Source: Micrasema longulum
Lineage: Eukaryota; Arthropoda; Insecta; Trichoptera; Brachycentridae
Reading direction: 5' to 3'
NCBI GenBank assembly: GCA_022494885.1
Contig: JAGVSM010001313.1
Coordinates: 62,001-126,000, forward strand
DNA length: 64,000 nucleotides
Shown here piece by piece: positions 12,141 to 23,625 of this stretch. The position numbers and the translations under genes were made by a program. The notes beneath the pieces were generated by a model that was given only the letters and a program-made list of their open reading frames with translations, did no database searches and was not told the DNA's origin. The first letter of the stretch is position 1; each line of letters begins with the position of its first letter.

Positions 12141-12890
12141 TAAACCACAGCCAATTAAAAAATCCTACCATTGTAATGTCTCGTACACTATTATTGACTT
12201 CCTGTAGATCTTCTCTATTCAATTGAGTCCTTTCTTTGGCATTTTAATATCACGATTCAGTTCCGTTTTTAGTGTAAATGGAAATTTGATAGGCAATAAA
12301 ATCTTATGAAAAATGAAGCCATAGAATCATTTTAGTACCACGATTCCCCCATTTCGTATCCAAAACAGCTATTAAAATGCTTGAAAACCTTTGCATAAAG
12401 ATCTCAGCGGTTCGATGCTGAATGGATTAATATTTTCAACGAAGCGATATTTTGTAAGGAGTGCCTCTGTGCGAACTTAGTTCTGCATCTTGGACTGACA
12501 GTACACTATCGGATCTATTGCTAATACAATTTAAATTATAACTAAATAATTCCCTATTTCAGTTAACATATTTCAGGCACTGGAATAAATATAATTTTCT
12601 AAAACTAAGGAGTCCACTCTCTACGTTTAATTAATTAGGTACTAGAAAAAAGTCTGTGTTTTTTGTACATTATCTTAATTTTATTTTTTGGTGCAATTTC
12701 TATCAAGCGACTATGCACGTCCAAGCCTCCTGCCCACCCAATTATACCATATATTATTGAAGATTGAATTAAAGCGTAACATACCATTTTTCTTTACATT
12801 TTTCTTTACTTAAAATATTTTTAGTCTTTGGAAAACATAAGATAAATATCTGAGTTTATCTGTTAGTTTAGCTGTATTTTTTTCTTATTT
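12141..12890. other. No recognised gene
   Basis: No protein motif, repeat match or structured RNA was identified. Confidence 0.35.
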
Positions 12891-12894
12891 TAGC

Positions 12895-13105
12895 CTATAA
12901 TCTATATCTACCGGTTTTGAGGCGTACCCGTCTCCTCGTCAGCACGCTCACTTCACCAACATTCAAATATTTACGGGAAAAAAATATAAATTACATACTA
13001 GTACATGCAGAGCAAAAGAGATGCAAACGCTATCGTGTCCGAACACGCATTAAAACGTTTGGGAAGGGGAGAGGCTAGGAGGTTGAAAGCGACACGATAG
13101 GTTAT
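12895..13105 (-). repeat. Penelope-like (Q) repeat fragment, hammerhead-like core
   Basis: On the minus strand it has CTGACGA, a G/C-rich stem with GGGTACG, CTCAAAAC and CGGTAGA. This is a decayed form of the CTGATGA..CGAAAC core seen at 29074-29600 and 61430-61760. The upstream segment 'tcaacctcctagcctctccc' matches 'tcaaccactaagcctctccc' at 61446, so the two copies are collinear. Confidence 0.6.
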
Positions 13106-13529
13106 TTTTTACATAAAAAAGTGGGCTTTATTGAAACAGTATTTGATTATTTATTAGAATGTTATTTTTCAAAGTTTATTAATGCGAATGTTATTTTATT
13201 AAAGTCCTTTTTAATAAAATATAAGAAGAATGTAAAATGTAAACATCGTTTATGTAGTTTACACTATTTTAATAACATTAGTGACCACACATAATAATAT
13301 AAAAAAGTACGAAAATAAACAGTGTACCTTAATTCTTTTTGCTATTTGTATATAAATATATTTTTAGCGAAGTCCGAATTGAAACCAACAAAAAAATACC
13401 ATGAAAATTCAAACACAGAATAAAATATTAAATAAGCTTAGTTATTATTTCTACTAGTTTGATAATCTTATGTTCACTACTCAAACTAATTTTTTATGAT
13501 TTATTTTGCCCAAAAAATATTTTATTTAG

Positions 13530-13985
13530 CTTTAACTACAACTGCTAATACCATCACCACATTTCCGCGTAAAGGTAGGCAGAGAGAATGAACTGCCACA
13601 CATGTCCACATTGTCATACATGCCCTTCGATTGTATCTGCTTTTTGTATGACCAGACTTTAGATTTTAGTTTATTTTGTCATGTCACGTTTTTCTCGGTC
13701 GTTTACGTCCTACGTTACCGTTCATTATCGCCATATATATCTGTTTTCCCATTGTTTCATCATCCATTTGTTTTACGTGACCAAACCATCTCAGAGACCA
13801 TTTCGTTATTTTATCAATTATGGCAGTCTCAAATTTGCAATTTCGACTGATTTCATCATTTGTAACCCTGTCATTGATTTCCCACATGTTCGAGAAATCG
13901 TATTTCAACCGCGTTCACTCTGTTTTCATCTGTGCTCTGCCAGTTCCACGTTTCATTTCCATACATAAGTATTGGAACTCTTAAT
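13530..13985 (-). pseudogene. RTE-like (R) LINE 3' fragment
   Basis: The minus strand encodes DRVTNDEISRNCKFETAIID, WSLRWFGHVKQMDDE and NGNVGRKRPRKT. It is collinear with the end of the better copy at 56999-58062. Downstream it keeps that copy's 3' end, TACC...GCGGAAATGTGGTGATGG, then a TAG/AGT-like tail. An internal deletion removes part of the tail domain. 5'-truncated and dead. Confidence 0.8.
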
Positions 13986-14520
13986 TATACAGGTGTAATA
14001 CGTTGTTTTATTTTACTTGTGCAATTAAAGATCAATTTAAATACATACTCAAGAATGTTAGAAAAAATTATTGGTGGGGGTTCATTTTAATTTATTATAG
14101 AAATAAAAGACGAATGATACGTCAGTCTTTTCTTTTTTCAATAATAAATCAAATTCTAATAATCAATTCTACATCGTTGTTATATTGTACTTTTGTGTCT
14201 TATCAATATAAAAAACGCATTCCAATCCTAACAAATCATGAACTATGCAATGTTTTTATCAATTGTTCATTTGATTATTCATTTTTAATTCACTTCATAA
14301 ATTAATATTTAACAACTTACTCAATAAATATATTTAATTTAACAATTAACTCAAAACTTAAATTCAATAATAGATCAGCAATTTCATAAAAACATGACAC
14401 GATACTGAATGAGGAACTTCAGCCCTACGGGAAATTGGATACAAAAAATGTTTTTTTGTGCGCGGTAAAAATTAGAGCATTGAATTGTAATGCAAAGTTT
14501 CTCAAAAATGTACGAAAAAA
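13986..14520. other. No recognised gene
   Basis: It holds a 100-codon frame at 14003-14305 (+), very rich in Ile, Phe, Tyr and Asn, as expected by chance in A/T-rich DNA. No motif seen. Confidence 0.4.
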
Positions 14521-14864
14521 TATACAGGATGTTCTTTAAACCCTGTCACATCCGAAACCACAATGATCAGAATGGGCAAGAAGACATATTAGCATATTTG
14601 AAAAAATATTTAGAACCAAGAAAATTTTCAAAAATAAAATATTTGAAAAAACAAATGGTTGCTTACTTCTGCAGGAGAGCGCGGTGCAGTATTAGACTAC
14701 CCCCTTTTCCTCTTTGTTTCTCCCCTGCAGAAGTTAGCAACCATTTGCTTTTTTTAATGTTTAATTTTTAAAATTTTTAATTGTTTTAATATGCCAATAT
14801 GTCTTATTGCTCATACGGATCATCGTGGTTTCGGATGTGACAGGGTTTAATGAACACCCGTATA
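14521..14864. mobile_element. Hairpin MITE with long terminal inverted repeats
   Basis: The two ends are inverted copies: CAGGATGTTC...AAACCCTGTCACATCCGAAACC on the left (from 14525) and its complement, with few changes, ending at 14860. The similarity continues inward, through CAAATGGTTGC.(T)AACTTCTGCAGG, so the element is almost one large hairpin of about 336 bp. TATA flanks both ends (14521-14524 and 14861-14864), consistent with a target-site duplication. No transposase frame: a non-autonomous DNA element. Confidence 0.85.
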
Positions 14865-15427
14865 GATATTTCAATAGAAACGCACTACTTTGAACAACGT
14901 CACGGGTTTACATGAACCAACCAGAGATATGAGAGCTATTAAGGATATCCGGTTTGCTTATCGTAAACGAACCAATCGGAAGAACTGAAAGGAAAAAACC
15001 TCTGACGCCGCACGTGGAGTTATTTCAGAAATACAACACTTTAAAAAATCATTGCGCTGATAATACGATGAAAAAGAAAAAAAAAATTTTTTTGGCTTAG
15101 TTAAATAGTATGTTAACAAAAAATTACACTGATTTTCTTCATTGTACTGGAAGATAGTTAAAACGAAGATATCTCCAACGTCTGGTTTAAAATATCTCAA
15201 AAATCCACAAACACATATGACTCAGTGACTAACATTGACAGTTATTCAATGCAAAATAACAGGTTTTGTTATTTTTATATAAATAGTAGTCGAAATTTTC
15301 TCGTAGCATAGAAGCCATCTTAAATTTTAAAAAATCTATGTGTTATATTAAGTTGCAGAATACTGTATTTAGTATCAGTCTACACTCTAGAGTTCCATGC
15401 TTTATGTTGGTTCGGTGATATTATTAT
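14865..15427. other. No recognised gene
   Basis: Background A+T-rich DNA. The minus-strand frame at 14958-15200 has no known motif. Confidence 0.35.
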
Positions 15428-15662
15428 TATATCTATCATCACAGCCTTATAGCACCTAATGGTGCATAGGGTACTATATTGGCAAAGTAAATCCATCGTA
15501 TTTTAATCAGTCCTGCCCTTCAGGTGCCAGTCCAGAAATAATGAAATATTGCAGTTCAAACAACCGATAAAAGTAATATTAACCCACCACTCTGACAGAA
15601 ACCAAACCCAGAACCTCTAAAGCGGTGAACAAACACGCCAACCAGTACGCAATGAGGCGGAC
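15428..15662 (-). mobile_element. tRNA-derived SINE, family B, old copy
   Basis: On the minus strand the order is a degenerate tRNA head (CCGCCTCATTGCGTACTGG, GGTTCTGGGTTTGGTTTC), the body with GGACTGGCACCTGAAG, and the end TGCACCATTAGGTGCTATAAG before a GATGAT tail. It is more diverged than the copy at 15927. Confidence 0.7.
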
Positions 15663-15925
15663 TTATCTTTACTCGATTTTCTTTTTTAAAATGTTTTCCT
15701 GAGAGAGCAATCGAGTCGAAAACACTCGTCCGCGGTTCTCGTTCTATTTAACTCACAGAAATGTGTTCTTCGTCTGCCTGGATACAGAAAGCGTACTAAT
15801 ATGGCGCAATTTGCAGATTCATGTCATATTTATTTATTTCTCCCGTTTCCGACATACTGCTTGCTTTTTACACATATATATTTACAAACATTTTTATTTA
15901 TTTACATTTTATTTATATGTTTTGT
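15663..15925. other. Spacer between two SINEs
   Basis: No gene. Overlapping frames at 15763 and 15801 run into the SINE and are not genes. Confidence 0.35.
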
Positions 15926-15926
15926 T

Positions 15927-16190
15927 TCCTCGTGGTGTAATGGTCAGCTCGTTTGCCTACCATGCAAGAGGTCTCGGCTTCAATTTCCAGCATAGTTGAC
16001 GTGAAATATTATTTAAAAGGGTGTTTTTACACTAGAATATTTTATAGTTCCTAGACTGGTACCTAAAGCGTAAGACTAATCACCTTACCTTTATGTAACA
16101 AAAATGATTAAGATACGCTGTGATTGGTGTACAAATGCAGTGCCATATGCACCATTAGGTGCGGAAAGGGAATGATGATGATGATGAAGC
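15927..16190 (+). mobile_element. tRNA-derived SINE, family B, full-length copy
   Basis: The head is CCTCGTGGTGTAATGGTCAG (A box), with a degenerate B box near 15975. The body contains ACACTAGAATATTTTATAG, CTAGACTGGTACC and GATTGGTGTACAAATGCAG. The end is GCACCATTAGGTGCGGAAAG with an (ATG)n tail at 16170-16186. A trinucleotide tail rather than poly(A) suggests mobilisation by a LINE whose tail is also a short tandem repeat. Confidence 0.85.
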
Positions 16191-16437
16191 TTAATGTATG
16201 TTCAGTATCTGGGCGGATGAAGAATACAGTTCTAAGGGGAATTAAATCGGAACGCAGAATTTGTATTCTGAATGCTCTTTTGGGGGTAGAGAAAGTTTTG
16301 CTAGCAATTCAACTTAAAATGCGCTGACAACGCGGTCTCTACTACTGCGACAGCGTTCAGAATACCAGCCCTGGACCAGTATTTTTAACACAATGGCCAT
16401 GAGTAAAAATTTTGAAAAAGGAAGAGTGGAGATAAGT

Positions 16438-16512
16438 CTGCCATGTGTGTAGTGGTTAGCTTTTTCGCCTACCATGCTTAAGGTCCCGGGTTTGATTTCT
16501 AATGTGTTTTTG
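16438..16512 (+). mobile_element. tRNA-like SINE head fragment
   Basis: It keeps 'gtgtgtagtggttagc' (A-box-like) and 'aggtcccgggtttgatttc' (B-box-like) at normal spacing, but no recognisable A or B body follows. It is either a degraded SINE or a separate family. Confidence 0.5.
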
Positions 16513-17235
16513 TCTTATTTGTCTAATTAATCTTGTTTTCAATAATTGACAATTGTATTTGAATACAAAGTCTTTCTCGGAATTCGGATACTCGCTTATA
16601 CGTAAAATAACACGAGTACTTCTATCCGCAAAACGTGTTAAAGATTAAACCTTCCTGTTCAAAGTCTATTGATGAATAAATGAAGAGTGATTTATTATTA
16701 GTGAGCAATGGATAATGTTTTGAAGCACTTCTAAAATTCCCAAAGTGCTTATTGATAACTTATTACGCAATGAAGTTTACATTATGTAGAACCAATTTTC
16801 GATGTATTTTCAAATAATAAGATTTTCAAAAAAGTTTTTTGAATATTTATCACAAATACCGTCAATAAATCTACTTCAGTTAAAATTGAGGCATATATTT
16901 CAAAAGTGCACTTATTTCAATGATGAAATTTTTTGACAAATAATAAAAAACGTTTTTGGGTTCAAAGCCATGTTGTTTTTGTTATTTTTGTTGCGAATTA
17001 TTTTTTACGCTTTGAAATAAATATCTAACTATTAAAATGTATGGAAATTTTGTAAAAAAAAGTCTTTTATGTATTTTCCTTCGAACTTAATTGTTTTTGG
17101 AAGTGAAACAGGAAATTCACCTTTGAAAAAAAAAACTGTGCTTGGGAATGTTTCAGTCAAAGTCACGAAAGTTTTTAATATTTTTTTAAATAATTGTTTT
17201 CAAGTTTATTCAATTAAAAGATTCATTTTTTTTTT
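16513..17235. other. No recognised gene
   Basis: Background A+T-rich DNA. The 70-codon frame at 17069 runs into the next SINE. Confidence 0.35.
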
Positions 17236-17239
17236 TTTT

Positions 17240-17402
17240 TACATATTTTTTTTTTGCACCACAACAGGCCGGAAGGCCTAATTACAGAGCACCCAGGCTT
17301 GAGAAAAATCACATTTTAATTTTTGTGTTCTCACCGGGAATCGAACCCGGAACCTTCCGTGTGTGAGTCAAGCGTCTTGACCACTACACCACGGAGGCCG
17401 CT
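17240..17402 (-). mobile_element. tRNA-derived SINE, family A
   Basis: On the minus strand it has GGCCTCCGTGGTGTAGTGG, GGTTCGATTCCCGGTGAG (consensus B box) and the family body. It ends GGCCTGTTGTGGTGC before a long A tract (read as T on the plus strand). Compared with 11452-11632 it lacks a short 'agtggtgaattac' piece in the body. Confidence 0.88.
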
Positions 17403-17689
17403 GTTGTACCACGTGACAGAATGCGCTCATTCTAATGGCCAATCTGGAATAAATCCAAATGGATAGTGACAGAATCCGGAATAAATTTGATTTGTAACTA
17501 ACACGCTTTGTTACTCTTGTGTGGCTGTGATGTCACATTAGTCGACATAGGACACAAGACTTGATATATCTCTCTTATTTTTAAAAAAATGAACATTTTG
17601 TCATCTTCAAATGGACATTTTCTCACCGGATTTTGAAAGTAAAATTTGGAAAATATGTTGGATGTTAATACAAAAAATATTTATCCATG

Positions 17690-18560
17690 CTACGCGAATA
17701 ATGAATGTCCCCTAATTCAGAAACACATCTGTATAAGAGAGAGCACAAAGATAGAATTCATAACGATTTTCAAATAGCATTTGATAAATTAACCATGAAA
17801 TTTTGCTTCATAAACAAGAACTTTAAGGAATTCATGGCAATCTATTAAGCTGGTTAAATTTTAACGTAACAAATAGATCCCAGGCAGTAGCTATAAATGG
17901 TGTCTTGTCTAGTTTCAAATATTGCAGCTATGGTATTCCGTAGGGTTCCCATTTAAGTCTCATTTTATTTTTTCTCAATATTTATGATATGAATCAGTGC
18001 TTAAAATTTTCTCAATTTCTCCTTTTTGCTGATGGTGCAAAGATTTTAGCCAATGTCAACGATATATTGCACTGTGAAAATATCCAAGGAAATCTTGTTT
18101 GTCTAATTGATTACGGTAATAAAAATCAATTGTACATAATACCTCAAAATGATATTCAATTACATTTACTAAAAGCAATAATTTTATTACGCACAATTAT
18201 ACGATCAAAGATAATTCCATATCACGGTATGGCGAGATTAAAGACTTGGGAGTAATTTTTGATAGAATATTGCTGTTTGGGTCTCACATATATTCTATTG
18301 TTGAAAAAACTTATCAAATGCTGAGCTTCATTTAAAGAATTTCCAAGCCCTTTATAAAACCAAATACATTGAAGACTTTCTAAAAGACTTTTATATGCAG
18401 TAACTAAGAGTTGGCATCCGTTGTGTGGATCCCACAATACATAAAAAAACATAGAAAGGATTGAAAATATTCAAAAAAAAAAAATCCCTAGATTATAATA
18501 ACAATAAAATGCTTAGTACTTACAGCCAATCTGCTAAATAAAATGTATTTTTTACCATTG
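17690..18560 (+). pseudogene. Jockey-like LINE RT pseudogene
   Basis: Broken frames give NRSQAVAINGVLSS, then the degenerate box YGIP, a stop and GSHLSLILFFLNIYDM, followed by LLFADGAKILANV. The last is equivalent to the YADD box, with the second catalytic Asp changed to Gly. With an in-frame stop in the PQGS box and the lost Asp it cannot be active. The region up to about 18560 may continue the thumb domain. Confidence 0.7.
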
Positions 18561-18619
18561 TAAATAGACGCACTATATCTGAATTTTATTTCAAACATTA
18601 TATTTTATTTAAAAATCAA

Positions 18620-18990
18620 ACAATTCTTACACATTTCATTATAATCACTTAAATACACAAATATCGTTTTAATAAAAAATATGCTCTGAAATACTTGAAT
18701 CAGTACACCATATAAAATATTTGGGAATTATTATTGATAAATATTTTAAATGGACACATGGAATACATAACCCAAAAAATTAGAAAACTATCATATATCT
18801 TCAAGTCGTTGCGTAACATATTATCCCAAATGAAACTCAAACAACTATATTTTATTTAATGTAACTCAATAGGATGGGGAGGCACTAATAAATCAAGATA
18901 AAAACTTCTCAAATCCGCTCAAAAATCAATAATTAAAATATTTTTTTAAAACCCTTCAGGTACCCCAGCATTAAGTTATTTGAGGAATTT
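18620..18990 (+). pseudogene. LINE ORF2 thumb-region fragment
   Basis: The plus strand reads VKYLGIIIDKYFKW, ITQKIRKLSYIFKSLRN and IGWGGTN, with stops between them. These correspond to the LG..ID..L.W and Y...W.G segments downstream of the RT palm in jockey-group LINEs. It may be the continuation of the fragment at 17690 or a separate copy. Confidence 0.6.
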
Positions 18991-19798
18991 GTGAGATTAG
19001 ATATAAAACAATGATATATTTTTAGAATAATAATGTTTGTAAAAGCAAATTATTCTACCAAATCCCAAAAGGAACACTCCCACACTACCAGAAGTCAAAC
19101 AAGAGAATGGGTCATAGGGTCTATCACTAACTCTGAATTCAGGCAAAAAAAAAACAGGTTTCTGAGCCCATAATATTCCACATGTTACCCAAATATTGCA
19201 AAACCGTGACCCGGATTCAATTGAATAAATTTGTAAAAAAATGGTTACTGGGTTTCGGTAAAAAAAATCGGAAAATTTACTCAAAATACATTCTTAAATA
19301 ATAAATTAATATTGTATAACTGTATGGTAAATTAACAAGTAGGTAGTAATGTTATTGTTTATTTTTGTATAAAAATGTCTGCCTTAAAATAGGTTGTACC
19401 TAGTTAGGCAGACTAGACATGATCCAGAGAAATTTATTACCTAAGTGTGTGTGTAGTAGATAAAGTAATTGTTATTTTTGTTAAAAAACTATGATTATTA
19501 TTATTAGTGTGTGTTACTTTGTATACTTGCTTAGTCAGACAAAAATATATATTTATACGATTGCAAAACATCACAAATAGCTAATTGTAATGTATCCATT
19601 TTCGCCCCCTCTTTTGAGCAGATTACGTCCACAAAACCGCCTCCGGGCTTCCCTGTTGGCCATTTTCCAAAATTCTAACGATGTATTTTAATTTGCTGAT
19701 TAAGGCTCTAGTTTGGTGCCATAGTTTTCAGTTGTAGGAGGAAACAGGTGTCAAGCAGACGGTCCATGAAATCATGATTTTGCAAATAAAACCTAGAA
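18991..19798. other. No recognised gene
   Basis: The segment 18997-19300 continues the LINE region without recognisable motifs. 19300-19800 has short repeats such as 'gtgtgtgtag', and no gene. Confidence 0.35.
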
Positions 19799-19799
19799 A

Positions 19800-20215
19800 T
19801 TATCAAATTACAACAGGGATGGAAATCATTTTAGAGAAAGAAAATGGAAGTCTTGGCATTTACAGGGCTAACCTGTCATTGACTGGTTATAGTTGCGGCC
19901 TCTGTATTATAGTGGTCAAGACGCTTGACTCATGCCCGGAAGGTTCCGGGTTGGATCCCCCCTCGGTGAGAAAATAAAAAATTAATGTGATTTTTCGGCT
20001 TCGTGGGCCTGTTGTGCCAAAAAAAAGTGGCCACTTCATGCACTATGTAACATTCACCATTTTGCCTATGTTTAAACATCCATATATCTTCAATTCTTCC
20101 ATCTGTTTATTTTAGTGAAGTTAAAGAGCCGAAACCTTTATTGTTGTCAGGAGATTCATCTGATCAAATTATTTCACCCACTAGGCATCGCCTGAAAACA
20201 ATTTGACCATACTGT
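19800..20215 (+). repeat. P-family repeat interrupted by a SINE
   Basis: It starts ATTACAACAGGGATGG, runs through TCTTGGCATTTACAGGG and GTCATTGACTGGTT, is broken by SINE A, then resumes GTGGCCACTTCATGCAC. It ends at AGGCATCGCCTGAAAAC. This is one P unit less its closing block. Confidence 0.8.
19894..20026 (+). mobile_element. SINE A inserted into P repeat
   Basis: It carries the A-box-like TGTATTATAGTGGTCAAGAC, the B-box-like GGTTCCGGGTTGGATCC and a shortened body ending GGGCCTGTTGTGCC plus an A tract. The intact P sequence reads GGTTTAAGTGGCC. Here it is split between AGT and AGTGG, so the duplication is very short. Confidence 0.8.
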
Positions 20216-21435
20216 TTTTAACTTTTATGTATCGTATTGTCAGCGCTACGACTTCTTAAAGTTTCGCAATTTTGAAATTACTTCGCCAGTGAGGTCACAA
20301 ATTCTAGTCGGTGATTTTTGTTGATTGGTTAGTTGGCTTCCCGAAAACTGGAAATCTATCTCAACACTATCATTGGTTGATTCGAAAGAACTTGTGACGT
20401 AGTTCATTTTTATTATCATGATTATAATTTTTTCCAATATTTTCGATTTGTAAGAAAACATTTTTAATATCCTATTTCCCGTAACACTAAATTTCCTAAT
20501 TAGTGGTTCTCAGAATAGCCCATTAAAATTTAACTGTTTTATTAAAATCATAATCTGTGAGATCCTCATCTTTTTGGTTTGATTAACTACCCCTTTACTA
20601 TTCAACAGTTTTCACTTTTATAAATATTTTGTAAGTTACATTTATCTTAAAGACCTCCTTCCCCTTAATCGTTTTCGTTTCAGTGTTTCTACGTATGCTC
20701 CAAATATTGAACTCGCATTCGAAGTTAAAAGCCACCTACAACCCCGGTATACATTCAACCATATTTGGTCGTCAAAATGGATTGGTTGAAAAATTATCTA
20801 CACTGATAGATCTCTCATACGGGTACGTCCATATATTGTGAAGTCGTCAACTTCCAAAGTTTATACAAATTAGACAAGAATGCATCTGTATTTACGGCGG
20901 ACTACATCGCAATTTGACAAGCTGTCAAGTACTTATCGTCAAATTCCTTATCGTGTTGGATTCCCTGAGTGCCTTACGAACAATCCAATTTCCTCCATCC
21001 TCTTATCCTGAGGACGAGCTCTACGTACAAACTCTTTCTTAATCAATAGCTAAATCACAAATAACTATCGACGTGCTTAAAAACATGCTAAGCATTTGAG
21101 CCATCACAATGAACAATAATAAACATGCTTAAGTTATTGCAATAAAAAATCAACGCGTGTGTAATCTCTAAGTCAACACTTGTGTCAGTTGTTATTTGTT
21201 TTCCTCGTAAATAAATACAGTTCATTGGCGAAAAATCGGCGTTTACTTTTTAAAATAATGCAATTTACTGCATTTGCAAAATAGTAAGGAGTATCTAATA
21301 CAAAAAAGTGAAAATTAAATTACAATTACCATGGTGACTGCTTTTCTTGACATTTGGCTTGCCAACCTCCGGCTAAATGCAATAAATAGCGTGATAGACA
21401 ATAAATCAATCAATCAAAATAGCAGTTTTGAAATA
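20216..21435. other. No recognised gene
   Basis: No motif-bearing frame and no repeat match was found. 20640-21060 is somewhat less A+T-rich, but no splice-bounded open frame stands out. Confidence 0.35.
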
Positions 21436-21439
21436 TTTT

Positions 21440-22240
21440 CCATATTGTTAACAAAACTAAATATATGAATATAGGAAACAAAAGAATAGAAATTACACCA
21501 TCAATTGTAATAGAAAATGAAAAACTTAATGAAGTCACTGAAATTAAATATTTAGGTGTAATGTTGGATTCAAAACTTACATTTCACCAAAACGCTAAGA
21601 TGGTAATAAATAAGATTGCAAAAAAAAATCAATTTTGGGAAGGATCAGAAGATTTATTGATAAGGACTCCTGCAAAACTATTTACAAAGCAATTATTGAA
21701 CCACACGTTAACTACTGTAGTAGCATTTTATTTTTATCAAACAAAGAAAACATAGATAAACTAACTGTATTACAAAATAAAGCCTTTAGAATCATTTTGA
21801 AAAAAAACAGATATACGAGGGTAAAGTCGATGGTAAATGAAATGAAATTATTAACATATAAACAAAGAATATTTTACAATACAATGATATTTGTTCATAA
21901 AATTATAAACTCTAATAAAAAAACAGAATTTTGGAAAAAATTGATCGGAACCAGCATGAACACGATCACAATACTAGAGAAAAGAACAAAATTAGACTTC
22001 CATTTAGGAAAAAGGCAAAGTCACAAAATTCAATTTTATTTAAAGCAATTAAAAGTATTACGAAATGGAAAAAAATATTTATGAAGAAAAAAACATATCA
22101 AAATTTAAAATAATGGTCAAGACATACGTGATAAACAATTTATAAATTAAATATATTTGCAATGTTATTATTAGAACACACATAACAATATGTATGATAT
22201 GTGTGCCCTATTTTAAGATTTAAATAAAATAAATAAAATA
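21440..22240 (+). pseudogene. Jockey-like LINE ORF2 C-terminus with two frameshifts
   Basis: Three overlapping frames line up end to end. The first (21465 on) has EIKYLGVMLDSKLTFHQN. The second (21635-22084) has CKTIYKAIIEPHVNYCSSIL and LTVLQNKAFRIILKKNRYTR. The third (to 22113) closes with the basic tail KSQNSILFKAIKSI. These are the LG..LD..L.F, Y..I.P...Y and LQNKA.R.I segments of jockey-group RTs. The 3' UTR ends near 22230 in (AAATA)n repeats. The frames are long and the decay is modest, so this is a fairly young but 5'-truncated copy. Catalytic motifs are missing. Confidence 0.8.
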
Positions 22241-22329
22241 TTTACACTGGGGAAATTAAAATATGTGATTGCGCAGCAGGATTATATGTCGCGAAACGCA
22301 AAAATTTTGACATTTTATATTAGGTGTTT

Positions 22330-22870
22330 ACGGATGTTCCATTGTGATTGTGAATACGATAAACAACCACGTTGAGAAATTGTTATCTCGTCGCTTATTA
22401 GAACGTCGATAGTTATTTGTAATTGAGCTATAGAGGCTTCTAATGAGAGCATTGTTATGTAGTGGATCCCTAGCCATTGTGGTATTCCTCGGAACGAAAA
22501 AGTGGACGCGTTCGCAAAGGAGGTGGTCCATTCTACAGTAATTTTCTACCACCGGGTGATTTCCTCTTTATGACGAGGGAGAAGCAACTTCGCACATGGT
22601 AAAAATATAAGATATCCTCCTTCCAAGCCATGGGTAGACAATGCAGACATCTTTTCTAACTGAAGCCAAATGTAAGAGAATTGGCTTGGTTTTCCAAAAT
22701 GATTCTGAACAAGTTTGAGACATCCTCCATATGCAGAATGTGCATTAGACACTGCTGCAATAGTTCTCACCTGTTCAGAATCCATGTCTGGGACGATGCC
22801 ATTTGCGAATGTCGGCTTGAGGAGGAAAATTTAAACCATGTTTTTTTTATGCCCCATAAATGATTGCTTT
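22330..22870 (+). pseudogene. I-clade-like LINE RNase H fragment
   Basis: In the plus strand IPSHCGIPRNEKVDAFAKE matches the WIP.HCGI.GNE.AD..AK segment at the end of a LINE RNase H domain, which includes a catalytic Asp. Further on come FETSSICRMCIRHCC and the zinc-knuckle-like AICECRLEEENLNHVFF (C.C..EE...H). Stops lie between the blocks. The family resembles the elements at 5380 and 7770. Confidence 0.65.
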
Positions 22871-23059
22871 ACTGATTTCCTATCCGACCCCTCTGATATT
22901 AACATCCCATTCTAAACTCATATTGTAATTCTTCTGTCTTCACTCAATAAAAATGTACTTTGAATTATATGTAAATATCTAGTAATAAACGGTGTTAAGT
23001 TGTAAATATGTTATATAATATGTATAAAAATAAAAATATTAAATACTAACACATTAACT

Positions 23060-23330
23060 TGCATATTTATTTATTTATAGATTCAAAATTACACTCGTTT
23101 AAATATAAATGAAATTATTAAGGCTTTTTAGGCTGTACCCGTGTCAAGCCATAATAATTTACAATAAAAAAATACATATTTAAATTTATTAGATTCAAAT
23201 ATAATGACATATGATGCAATATAATAACAATCCAGAAAAACAAAGATTTACGTCATAAATAATAAAATTCCAAAGAACAATTTGAATATTAATAATACAT
23301 GTGTAAATATCTAAATAAACGAAAAAATGG
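23060..23330 (-). mobile_element. LINE 3' UTR fragment
   Basis: The left edge is 'tatttatttatttatag', a (TAAA)n tail read on the minus strand. Inside, the minus strand has GGCTTGACACGGGTACAGCC, which resembles 'gcctcgacacgggttgtgcc' in the 3' UTR of the LINE ending at 47765. No coding part is recognisable. Confidence 0.55.
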
Positions 23331-23349
23331 AAATTTGACATTGGCTAGA

Positions 23350-23625
23350 AGTCTCCAGTTAGGAGGTGAAAAAAACATAAAAACGAAGAAGAAGAGGAAG
23401 AAGAATTTCACGAAAATTACGCTTTAAAATCATCGATAATAACATATGTATGATACAAACATGTTTTTTTTAAATAAATATTTCGGGATTTTTATTTCGC
23501 TTTGCCGTCATTTTCAACAAGACGCAGACGTAAATAAAGAAGAAGAATAGGGAATCCCATCTCGGACATCTGATCCGTGAGTTCACCATACTACCACTGC
23601 ACCACCTCGGTTTACCTACTGCATC
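23350..23625 (-). mobile_element. tRNA-like SINE with GAA-rich segment
   Basis: The minus strand from 23618 has CGAGGTGGTGCAGTGGTAG (A-box-like) and GTCCGAGATGGGATTCCC (weak B box). It is followed by a TTCTTC-rich segment (GAA repeats at 23383-23405 and 23537-23550 on the plus strand). The body does not match SINE A or B. Confidence 0.5.
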
